Source of the DNA: Burkholderiaceae bacterium | GTDB lineage: Bacteria > Pseudomonadota > Gammaproteobacteria > Burkholderiales > Burkholderiaceae | DNA: 5,222 bases | Assembly (NCBI GenBank): GCA_023253905.1 | Contig: JALREG010000366.1 | Coordinates: 1-5,222 of the forward strand | Reading direction: 5' to 3' | Shown here: positions 1 to 5,222 of the stretch, piece by piece | How positions within the stretch are numbered: position 1 is the stretch's first letter | Layout of the letters: each line of letters starts with the position of its first letter | The notes under the pieces: model-generated | What the model saw: the letters and a program-made list of their open reading frames with translations, nothing else | What the model was told of the DNA's origin: nothing | Databases searched by the model: none | Translations under genes and position numbers: made by a program

Positions 1-1
1 G

Positions 2-880
2 GTTCGTGAGTTCCGCGCCACGGTCATTCATTACCTGGGCGTGATGCCTGCCATGCTGATGAAAGCGCCCGAGTCGCAGACCGATCGCGATCACACGGTT
101 CGGTTCGGGTTTGGTGCGGGGGTGAATCGAAGCCTGCATGAACCCTTCGAAAAACGGTTTGGCTTTCCGCTGGTTGAGGGCTGGTCAATGACGGAGACCG
201 GCGCCGGCGCGGTGCTGATTGCGCATCGTGAGCCGCGTGCCGTAGGAACCAACTGCTTTGGGCCCGACAACCCGGAGGTCGAGGTGCGGATCGTGGCCGA
301 TCATGGTGCCGACGCTGCGGTCGACGAACCGGGCGAGTTGTTGGTGCGGCATCGCGGCGTCGATCCGCGGGATGGTTTCTACCTGGGCTATCTTAAAGAC
401 GCTCAGGCCACCAACGAGGCCTGGGCGGGGGGCTGGTTTCATACCGGCGATGTGGTCTCACGCGATGCCAATGGGCTCTACCATTTCATTGATCGCCGAA
501 AGAACGTGATTCGACGAAGCGGCGAGAACATCGCAGCAGTTGAGGTGGAAAGCGTGCTGCTTCAGCATCCGCTCGTTCGTGCCGTGGCGGTGGCTGCTGC
601 CCCCGACCCGGTGCGTGGCGATGAAGTGCTTGCTTGTGTCATTGCAGCGTCGCCACCCGTTAATGCCGTGGATCGTGAGCAGGCTGCCTGCTCGCTGGTG
701 CAGTGGTGCCTTGAGCGACTCGCCTATTTCAAAGCGCCGGGCTATGTCGCGTTTGTCGACGCGCTGCCGCTCACCGCCTCTCAGAAGGTGCAGCGTGGAG
801 AGCTGAAAGCATTGGCTGCGCAACTGCCTGGAACCGTGCACTGTGTCGATACCCGATCACTCAAGAAGCGCCAGGCCTGA
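2..880 (+). CDS. AMP-dependent acyl-CoA synthetase/ligase, 3' part (5' end outside window)
   Basis: Member of the ANL superfamily of AMP-forming ligases, which activate a carboxylic acid with ATP to an acyl-adenylate and pass it to CoA in the cytoplasm. The reading frame is open from base 2 with no stop, so the gene starts upstream; 292 residues remain of a family usually 500-550 long, so most of the N-terminal domain is missing. Visible core motifs in order: GWSMTETG (A5-like, nt 179-202), GWFHTGD (A7, nt 431-451), DRRKNVIRRSGENI (A8 hinge and loop, nt 491-532), and the C-terminal LTASQKVQR segment whose Lys (nt 785-787) matches the catalytic A10 lysine. All expected residues are present, so it should be active. 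The motif style (FIDRRKNVIRRSGENI) is reminiscent of the crotonobetaine/carnitine-CoA ligase group, but the substrate cannot be assigned. It ends 3 bases before the thiolase-like gene, so it probably supplies the CoA thioester that the following enzymes use. Confidence 0.93.
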   Translation, partial: VREFRATVIHYLGVMPAMLMKAPESQTDRDHTVRFGFGAGVNRSLHEPFEKRFGFPLVEGWSMTETGAGAVLIAHREPRAVGTNCFGPDNPEVEVRIVADHGADAAVDEPGELLVRHRGVDPRDGFYLGYLKDAQATNEAWAGGWFHTGDVVSRDANGLYHFIDRRKNVIRRSGENIAAVEVESVLLQHPLVRAVAVAAAPDPVRGDEVLACVIAASPPVNAVDREQAACSLVQWCLERLAYFKAPGYVAFVDALPLTASQKVQRGELKALAAQLPGTVHCVDTRSLKKRQA

Positions 881-883
881 TCC

Positions 884-2056
884 ATGACCCGAAGACGGAT
901 GTCCTATGAAGGGGTGGCGGTTGCGGTACCCGTCACGGTGCCGTACCGGCGCTATTCCACCCACGGTGCTCATTGGTTCATCGGGCAGGCGCTCGAAGCG
1001 CTGGTCCGGGAATCCGGCATCGCGAAAGACGAAATCGACGGCCTCACCGTCAGCAGTTTTTCGTTGGGACCCGATACCGCGGTGGGCATCACCCAGCACC
1101 TTGGTGTATCGCCAAGATGGCTTGATTTTTTGCCGAATGGCGGCGCTTCCGGCGTGATGGCGCTGCGACGTGCCGCGCGTGCAGTGCAGGCCGGAGACGC
1201 AGACGTGGTGGCCTGTGTGGCGGGTGATACCAATCATGTCGATTCCTTTCGCATGATGCTGGGCGGGTTCAGCTATTTCGCGCGCGATGCCAGCTACCCC
1301 TATGGGGCGGGCGGCCCCAATTCGGTGTTCGCGATGATTACCGCTCACTACATGCGCAAGTACGGGGCGCGCCGCGAACACTTCGGGAAGGTCGCGGTCA
1401 GCCAACGTTTTAACGCAAACCGCAATCCGGGCGCAGTGTATTACAAGCAGGCGCTCTCACTCGAGGATTACATGGCGGCGCGGCCGATCTCTGATCCCGT
1501 GCATCTCTACGACTGTGTGATGCCCTGCGCAGGGGGCGAGGCTTTTCTTGTGATGAGCGAGTCGCGTGCTCGTTCGCAGGGGCTTCGCTATTCGGTCTTG
1601 CGTGGGTCGATCGAGCGGCACAATGCCTTCGCTGACGATCCAGTGATGGAGCGTGGTGGATGGCTGGTCGATCGGGATGACCTGTGGGCGCAGGCGGGCG
1701 TTGGGCCCGACCAGGTGGACTTTATACAGACGTATGACGACTACCCGGTCATCGTCATGATTCAGTTCGAGGATCTCGGCTTCTGCGGCAAAGGTGAGGC
1801 GCCGGCTTTCGTTGATTCGCATGATCTTCGCTGCGTGGGCGATTTCCCGAACAACACCGGCGGCGGGCAGCTGTCAGCGGGTCAGGCAGGCGCGGCGGGC
1901 GGCTTCATTGGTGTCACTGAATCGCTGCGGCAGCTGAACGGTGAGGCTGGCGATCGTTCTGTGGCGAACGCACGGCTGGGTCTGGTGACCGGATTCGGTA
2001 TGGTCACCTATGACCGGTGTCTCTGTACCGGTGCCGTGCTGCTCGGGAGTGCGTGA
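884..2056 (+). CDS. Thiolase-superfamily protein lacking canonical thiolase catalytic residues (SCP-x/Ltp2-like)
   Basis: 390 residues, the usual length for a thiolase fold, covering both halves. The N-terminal half carries the 'A-C-A-S-G'-type nucleophile loop as NGGASG (residues 85-90), with Gly87 where the acyl-accepting Cys should be. The C-terminal GHPxGATG motif reads GQAGAAGG (333-340), so the catalytic His is Gln334. The last CxGGG-like segment reads LVTGFGMV (367-374) and has no Cys. Typical SCP-x-type features remain: DCVMPCAGGEAFLV (210-223), QTYDDYP (282-288), LGFCGKGE (298-305) and NNTGGGQLS (323-331). Thiolase-like proteins of this type pair with a DUF35 protein, as in the steroid side-chain aldolase Ltp2-ChsH2(DUF35), a thiolase-fold protein with a repurposed active site. 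The next gene supplies the DUF35 domain and overlaps this one by one base. I infer C-C bond cleavage or formation on a CoA ester, most likely retro-aldol rather than thiolysis. The ATG at 884 has only a weak ribosome site; ATG 899 (MSYEG) is a possible alternative start. Confidence 0.88.
   Translation: MTRRRMSYEGVAVAVPVTVPYRRYSTHGAHWFIGQALEALVRESGIAKDEIDGLTVSSFSLGPDTAVGITQHLGVSPRWLDFLPNGGASGVMALRRAARAVQAGDADVVACVAGDTNHVDSFRMMLGGFSYFARDASYPYGAGGPNSVFAMITAHYMRKYGARREHFGKVAVSQRFNANRNPGAVYYKQALSLEDYMAARPISDPVHLYDCVMPCAGGEAFLVMSESRARSQGLRYSVLRGSIERHNAFADDPVMERGGWLVDRDDLWAQAGVGPDQVDFIQTYDDYPVIVMIQFEDLGFCGKGEAPAFVDSHDLRCVGDFPNNTGGGQLSAGQAGAAGGFIGVTESLRQLNGEAGDRSVANARLGLVTGFGMVTYDRCLCTGAVLLGSA
2045..2049 (+). 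promoter_or_regulatory. Ribosome binding site for the DUF35-SDR gene
   Basis: GGGAG lies 6 bases before the ATG at 2056, inside the last codons of the thiolase-like gene. Together with the TGATG stop/start overlap it supports 2056 as the true start rather than the in-frame ATG at 2017, which would need a 40-base overlap with the upstream gene and would add 13 residues with no domain match. Confidence 0.6.
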
Positions 2057-3315
2057 TGTCCATGCCGATGATGCGCCCCAAGCGCAAGAACCCGATCCTG
2101 CGCACGCGCGTGATGAATCTGCCGCCCTCTGCGCGTGGGCGGGTGGCGCTTGGTCTGACAGCGGCGGCTGCTGAGGGTCGCCTTATGCTCCAGGTCTGCG
2201 AGCGCTGTGCGAGCGTTCAATACCCGCCGCGAGAGGCCTGTACGGGCTGCCTGTCACCCGAGCTTCGCTGGCGCGAACAGACCGGTGAAGGCGATCTGCT
2301 GGCCGTGACCATTCTTCGTCACAGCAATGATCTCTATTTTCGCGAGCGGCTGCCCTGGCGGATCGGTATGGTCAAGCTCGACGCGGGTCCCACTTTGATC
2401 GTTCACTTACATGGCGATGTTGCCGAAGCCCCCTGTCGCGTGAGGGTGGGCGCCCGGCTTGATCGCTCCGGGCAGGCCGTGCTGATTGCCTTTCCCGAGC
2501 AGGAGATTCCCCATATGGCTGATGACCCGGTACTGCGCGACATGACCAGCGACCCAAAATTCCGCAAGGTGCTGATCACCGATGGCAAGAGCCCGGTCGG
2601 GCAGGCGGTCGCCCGTGCGTTGGTGAAGGCAGGCGCCGACATCGTTTGGGTTGGCGTTGCCGAGCCATGGAAAAAGCCGCCGGGTTTTGATGAGTTGCTG
2701 GCCTTGCCACAAGTGACTGCCGTACCGCTCGATGTCACCGACAGCAAATCGGTGCAGACGTTGGGCGGCGAACTGGGCGGCAAGGTCGATATCGTGATCA
2801 GCAATGCCGAGGTTCACCGGCCATTCGGAATCGCTTCACGCCCCGGTACCGATGCTGCACGCGACGAAATGGAAGTGAACTATTTCGGATTGCTGCGCCT
2901 CAGTCAGGCATTCGGGGGCGCACTGAAAGCACGTGCGGCCGACGGGCCCACCAGTGCCACGGCATGGGTCAATCTGCTTTCGATTTACGCGCTAAGCAAC
3001 TTCCCCCCCCACGGCACCTTCTCGGCGTCTAAGGCGGCTGCGCTCTCACTCGCGCAGTGCCTGCGTGCTGAAATGCGTCAGGCGGGGATTCGCGTGATCA
3101 ATCTGTTCCCCGGGCCCATCGACGACGAATGGAACCAGACGATGCCGCCGCCTAAACTTGCGCCGGCTGCGGTGGCGTCGGCCATGGTTAAAGCGCTTCG
3201 AGATGGCGTGGAAGATGTCTACCCAGGTGAGGTCGCGCAGGAATGGCTTGAACACTGGCGCGAAAATCCCAAGGTGCTCGAGCGTGAACTGGCGCTTGGC
3301 GGAGCGCAGTCATGA
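2056..3315 (+). CDS. Fusion protein: DUF35 zinc-ribbon/OB-fold domain plus degenerate short-chain dehydrogenase domain
   Basis: 419 residues in two parts. Residues about 30-153 are a DUF35 acyl-CoA-associated domain: a rubredoxin-like zinc ribbon with Cys48-x2-Cys51 and Cys62-x2-Cys65 (LQVCERCASVQYPPREACTG), then an OB-fold with the typical PWRIGMVKLDAGP stretch (100-112). Residues about 168-400 are a Rossmann-fold SDR domain: beta1 and a glycine loop TDGKSPVG (175-182), DVTD (226-229), SNAE (249-252), NYFG (275-278), Ser309 and FSASK (322-326). The SDR is degraded: TGxxxGxG is altered at two of three glycines, NAG is NAE, and the catalytic Tyr is Phe322, while Ser309 and Lys326 remain. It may bind nucleotide poorly or not at all and may serve as a structural partner. 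DUF35 domains usually exist alone or fused to MaoC-type hydratases (ChsH2); fusion to an SDR is unusual. It overlaps the thiolase gene by 1 base and the cyclase gene by 4. The DUF35 part probably binds the thiolase-like protein just upstream; the SDR part may recruit the active SDR at 4115. Confidence 0.9.
   Translation: MSMPMMRPKRKNPILRTRVMNLPPSARGRVALGLTAAAAEGRLMLQVCERCASVQYPPREACTGCLSPELRWREQTGEGDLLAVTILRHSNDLYFRERLPWRIGMVKLDAGPTLIVHLHGDVAEAPCRVRVGARLDRSGQAVLIAFPEQEIPHMADDPVLRDMTSDPKFRKVLITDGKSPVGQAVARALVKAGADIVWVGVAEPWKKPPGFDELLALPQVTAVPLDVTDSKSVQTLGGELGGKVDIVISNAEVHRPFGIASRPGTDAARDEMEVNYFGLLRLSQAFGGALKARAADGPTSATAWVNLLSIYALSNFPPHGTFSASKAAALSLAQCLRAEMRQAGIRVINLFPGPIDDEWNQTMPPPKLAPAAVASAMVKALRDGVEDVYPGEVAQEWLEHWRENPKVLERELALGGAQS
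3003..3010 (+). repeat. Run of eight C bases within the SDR domain coding sequence
   Basis: A homopolymer of eight C lies in the codons for Phe316-Pro317-Pro318-His319, just before the FSASK active-site segment of the degenerate SDR domain. The frame is intact through it and the protein reads on with correct SDR features, so as sequenced there is no frameshift. Tracts of this length can slip during replication, transcription or sequencing. Confidence 0.85.
3301..3304 (+). promoter_or_regulatory. Ribosome binding site for the cyclase-family gene
   Basis: GGAG sits 7 bases before the ATG at 3312, within the end of the DUF35-SDR gene. The ATGA overlap (ATG 3312-3314, stop TGA 3313-3315) indicates translational coupling. 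Confidence 0.6.
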
Positions 3316-4115
3316 GTGCCGCCCATCAGCCCGGTGGGGTGCTGGCGGCGCTCGTTACCGCCCTGGCCAGTTCAACGGTCCGGGTTATCGACCTCACTCA
3401 AACCTTGTCGCCCGAGTTTCCGCAAATTTCGCTGCCGCCGGAGATGGGGCAATGCTGGCCTTTCCGGATTGAGGAAATCTCCCGCTACGATGAGCGAGGT
3501 CCGGGTTGGTATTGGAACAATTTTTCCTGCGGTGAACATACCGGGACGCACTTCGATGCGCCAATCCACTGGATCTCGGGGCGCGAACTCGCCAACAACT
3601 CGGTGGATACGGTTCCGGTCTCGCATTTCGTGGCCCCGGCGGTGGTGATCGATTGCCACGAGCAGGTCATGCGTGATCCCGACTACCTCCTCACCGTCGA
3701 GGACATTGTGCAATTTGAGGCCCGGCACGGTCGCATCCCGGCGGGCGCATGGCTTCTGATGCGAACCGACTGGTCGAAGCGGCGTGATCCCGCGGATTAT
3801 CAAAACTACGACGAGACGGGGCAGCACACGCCCGGCCCCAGCGCAGAAGCGGTTCGTTTCATGATTGAGGAGCGAGACGTGCTTGGCTTCGGGTCTGAGG
3901 CGATCGGAACTGATGCGGGCCAGGGTTTTCACCTCAGGCCGCCCTATCCGTGTCACTACCTGATGCATGGGACCGGTCGCTACGGCCTGCAGTGCCTGTG
4001 CAATCTCGATCAGTTACCGCCCACCGGATCGGTCATTCTCAGCGCACCGCTCAAGATTCAGAACGGCAGCGGCAGTCCGCTTCGCGTGCTTGCGCTGGTC
4101 GAGGAGTCGCGTTGA
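3312..4115 (+). CDS. Cyclase family (kynurenine formamidase-like) metal-dependent hydrolase
   Basis: 267 residues, typical for the bacterial cyclase/KynB superfamily, whose members hydrolyse amide or ring bonds (N-formylkynurenine, isatin) using divalent metal in the cytoplasm. The signature HTGTHFDAPIHW occupies residues 76-87 and supplies His76, His80, Asp82 and His86. A second conserved region, YPCHYLMHGTGRYGLQ (212-227) followed by NLDQLPPTG (231-239), contains His215. Where KynB has a Glu metal ligand twelve residues after the equivalent His (His160/Glu172 in KynB numbering), this protein has Gln227. I recall this 'GLQCLxNLDQLPPxG' style from a subfamily of unassigned cyclase-family proteins, so the Gln may be a subfamily trait rather than a defect. 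No signal peptide is evident; the N-terminus before IDLTQ (26-30) is a short amphipathic extension. The gene is embedded between the two SDR genes, so it probably hydrolyses an intermediate of the same pathway, such as a lactone, amide or cyclic dione. The substrate is unknown. Confidence 0.9.
   Translation: MSAAHQPGGVLAALVTALASSTVRVIDLTQTLSPEFPQISLPPEMGQCWPFRIEEISRYDERGPGWYWNNFSCGEHTGTHFDAPIHWISGRELANNSVDTVPVSHFVAPAVVIDCHEQVMRDPDYLLTVEDIVQFEARHGRIPAGAWLLMRTDWSKRRDPADYQNYDETGQHTPGPSAEAVRFMIEERDVLGFGSEAIGTDAGQGFHLRPPYPCHYLMHGTGRYGLQCLCNLDQLPPTGSVILSAPLKIQNGSGSPLRVLALVEESR
4101..4106 (+). promoter_or_regulatory. Ribosome binding site for the second SDR gene
   Basis: GAGGAG lies 8 bases before ATG 4115, inside the last codons of the cyclase-family gene. 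With the TGATG overlap it settles the start at 4115; the open frame reaching back to an ATG at 3950 is only the unused extension into the upstream gene. Confidence 0.65.
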
Positions 4116-4843
4116 TGAGCGCACGCGCGGCGGCGCTGGTCACGGGGGGCAGCACCGGCATCGGGCTGGACGTGGTGAGGCGGCTGCTCGCGCGCGGCCA
4201 TCCGGTCGTGTCGGTCGCGCTGGCACCGTGTCCGATCGATCATCCAGCGCTTCAGAGCAGGGTGGTCGATCTGAGCCAGCGCGAGGCCACCGCGAGGCTC
4301 GCCACCGAGATTGCAGCACGGGGCGATATTGGGATCTTCGTTCATAACGCGGGTGTCGTTCGCGAGTCTCGGCTTGAGAATGCGCGCGTCGAGCAGTTTG
4401 ACGAACTCAGCGAACTCCACGTCGGGGCGGCCATTACGCTCGGTCAGGCGGTACTTCCCGCCATGCGTGCACACAGACTTGGCCGCATCGTGCTGATCTC
4501 ATCGCGCGCTGCGTTGGGCCTGCCGGGCCGCACACATTACTCCGCCACCAAGGCGGCGCTCCTTGGGCTCACACGGACCTGGGCACTCGAGCTCGCGGCC
4601 GACGGCATCACTGTGAACGCCATTGCCCCAGGGCCGATCCGAACTGACATGTTTCATGCAGTGGTCGAACCGGGAAGCGCGCGCGAGCTCGCAATCGCCG
4701 CCTCGATTCCGGTGAAGCGGCTCGGTGAGGCGGGCGATATCGCACGCGCTGTCGAATTTTTCGTCGATGACGAGGCGGGGTTCGTCACCGGCCAGACCCT
4801 TTATGTCTGCGGCGGCGCGAGCGTCGGTACGCTCAGCATCTGA
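4115..4843 (+). CDS. Short-chain dehydrogenase/reductase (FabG-like, classical SDR)
   Basis: 242 residues, normal for a classical SDR with NAD(P)-dependent alcohol/ketone oxidoreductase activity. The Rossmann motif TGGSTGIG is at residues 10-17 and NAG at 78-80. The catalytic Ser is in the LISS stretch (Ser129 or Ser130), with Tyr142 and Lys146 in YSATK. The PG motif APGPIRTDMF (171-180) and the C-terminal FVTGQTLYVCGG (223-234) are typical of FabG-type SDRs. The Asn of the active-site tetrad, normally in an 'xNVxG' segment, appears to be His102 (ELHVGAA, 100-106). Cofactor preference cannot be called from the loop after beta2 (VVSVALAP), which lacks a clear Asp or Arg. The gene overlaps the cyclase-family gene by one base and precedes the TRAP gene by 11. 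It is the only SDR here with the full Ser-Tyr-Lys set and so is the likely functional dehydrogenase. It may work on a 3-hydroxy/3-oxoacyl-CoA or pair with the degenerate SDR domain encoded at 2056. Confidence 0.93.
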   Translation: MSARAAALVTGGSTGIGLDVVRRLLARGHPVVSVALAPCPIDHPALQSRVVDLSQREATARLATEIAARGDIGIFVHNAGVVRESRLENARVEQFDELSELHVGAAITLGQAVLPAMRAHRLGRIVLISSRAALGLPGRTHYSATKAALLGLTRTWALELAADGITVNAIAPGPIRTDMFHAVVEPGSARELAIAASIPVKRLGEAGDIARAVEFFVDDEAGFVTGQTLYVCGGASVGTLSI

Positions 4844-4854
4844 CGATCGGCGCC

Positions 4855-5222
4855 ATGAAAGCCCTGTCGCAACTCGCCCGAGCGTGCGCGATTCTCGCGG
4901 GGGTACTGCTTGTTTGTATCACTGCGCTCACAGTCACCAGTGTCATAGGCCGTAGCGTGTTCGGGTCGGCGATCAATGGCGACTTTGAGCTGGCGGGATT
5001 TGCGGCGGGCGCAGCGGTTGCGCTCTTCATGCCTTGGTGCCAGCTTCGTCGGGGCAACATCATTGTGGACTTCTTTACGGTGAGGGCGTCGCCGCGCAGT
5101 CGTGACGCTATGGATCGGTTCGGCGCGCTGCTTCTTGGGCTGGTCATGGCGTTCATGACCTGGCGCACGACACTGGGTGGGCTTAACGCGTGGAACACCG
5201 GATCCGGTTCGATGATGCTCGG
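4855..5222 (+). CDS. TRAP transporter small membrane subunit (DctQ family), 5' part
   Basis: The frame from ATG 4855 stays open to the window end (122 residues visible of about 160-180). Three hydrophobic segments are visible: residues about 8-31, 45-62 and 88-108. Between the second and third lies the family pattern GDFELAGF (42-49), FMPWCQLRRGNIIVDFF (58-74), matching the DctQ 'E-L-hydrophobic ... a-x-x-x-R-x-G-H-I-x-V-D' arrangement, here with Asn68 in the usual His position. DctQ pairs with the large DctM permease and a periplasmic DctP binding protein to import organic acids using an ion gradient in the inner membrane. DctM probably follows downstream, outside the window. The gene begins 11 bases after the SDR stop with no promoter or hairpin between, so it probably belongs to the same transcript and imports the pathway substrate. 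The ribosome site is weak, so expression may depend on translation of the upstream gene. Confidence 0.88.
   Translation, partial: MKALSQLARACAILAGVLLVCITALTVTSVIGRSVFGSAINGDFELAGFAAGAAVALFMPWCQLRRGNIIVDFFTVRASPRSRDAMDRFGALLLGLVMAFMTWRTTLGGLNAWNTGSGSMML

Noticed and set aside
857..1405. Long open frame on the minus strand opposite the thiolase-like gene
   Set aside because: It lies antisense to a gene with clear family motifs, has a low-complexity, Arg/His-rich translation with no recognisable domain, and is expected by chance in GC-rich DNA.
2017..2055. Upstream in-frame ATG giving a longer DUF35-SDR protein
   Set aside because: It would overlap the thiolase-like gene by 40 bases; ATG 2056 has a well-placed GGGAG and the usual stop/start overlap.
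3372..3968. 198-codon minus-strand frame opposite the cyclase-family gene
   Set aside because: The + strand encodes an intact metal-hydrolase motif here; the minus translation is Arg/His-rich with no family pattern and no sensible upstream signals.
3950..4114. Upstream ATG extending the second SDR by 55 residues
   Set aside because: The extension translates to low-complexity sequence inside the cyclase gene; the SDR Rossmann motif begins normally about 10 residues after ATG 4115, which has GAGGAG upstream.
4844..4854. Possible terminator or promoter between the SDR and TRAP genes
   Set aside because: There are only 11 bases, containing a short GGCGCC palindrome but no stem-loop with a T run and no -35/-10 pair.
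4833..5198. Minus-strand frame at the right end of the window
   Set aside because: The + strand frame from 4855 gives a convincing DctQ-type membrane protein; the minus frame is its shadow.

Overview
The window is a GC-rich, densely packed stretch of a bacterial chromosome carrying one co-directional (+ strand) operon. Gene content (AMP-forming CoA ligase, thiolase-fold protein with a DUF35 partner, two SDRs, a 'cyclase'-type metal hydrolase, TRAP transporter), the strong G/C bias at third codon positions and the protein style suggest a proteobacterium, perhaps of the Burkholderiales. That taxonomic placement is inference. There is no sign of mobile DNA, RNA genes, CRISPR or phage sequence. 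No gap between genes exceeds 11 bases, so the operon's promoter and terminator lie outside the window.

Layout: (1) 2-880, the C-terminal half or more of an acyl-CoA synthetase, cut by the window start; (2) 884-2056, a thiolase-superfamily protein lacking the usual thiolase nucleophile and catalytic His; (3) 2056-3315, an unusual fusion of a DUF35 zinc-ribbon/OB-fold domain to a degenerate SDR domain whose catalytic Tyr is Phe; (4) 3312-4115, a cyclase/kynurenine-formamidase-like metal-dependent hydrolase; (5) 4115-4843, a FabG-like SDR with an intact Ser-Tyr-Lys set; (6) 4855-5222, the start of a TRAP transporter small membrane subunit (DctQ type), cut by the window end. Genes 2/3, 3/4 and 4/5 overlap by 1 to 4 bases, which points to translational coupling and a shared pathway.

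Likely joint role (inference): the TRAP system imports an organic acid, the ligase makes its CoA thioester, SDR chemistry adjusts an alcohol/ketone, and the thiolase-like/DUF35 complex makes or breaks a C-C bond, probably by a non-thiolytic (retro-aldol-like) route because the thiolase residues are gone. The cyclase-family hydrolase would open a ring or hydrolyse an amide, ester or diketone. The most interesting feature is that the thiolase partner (DUF35) and an apparently dead SDR are one polypeptide, next to a separate apparently active SDR. This recalls the BbsA (Zn finger)/BbsB (thiolase) and BbsC (inactive SDR)/BbsD (active SDR) complexes of anaerobic toluene degradation, but with A and C fused and the thiolase chemistry altered. 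The substrate cannot be read from the sequence.
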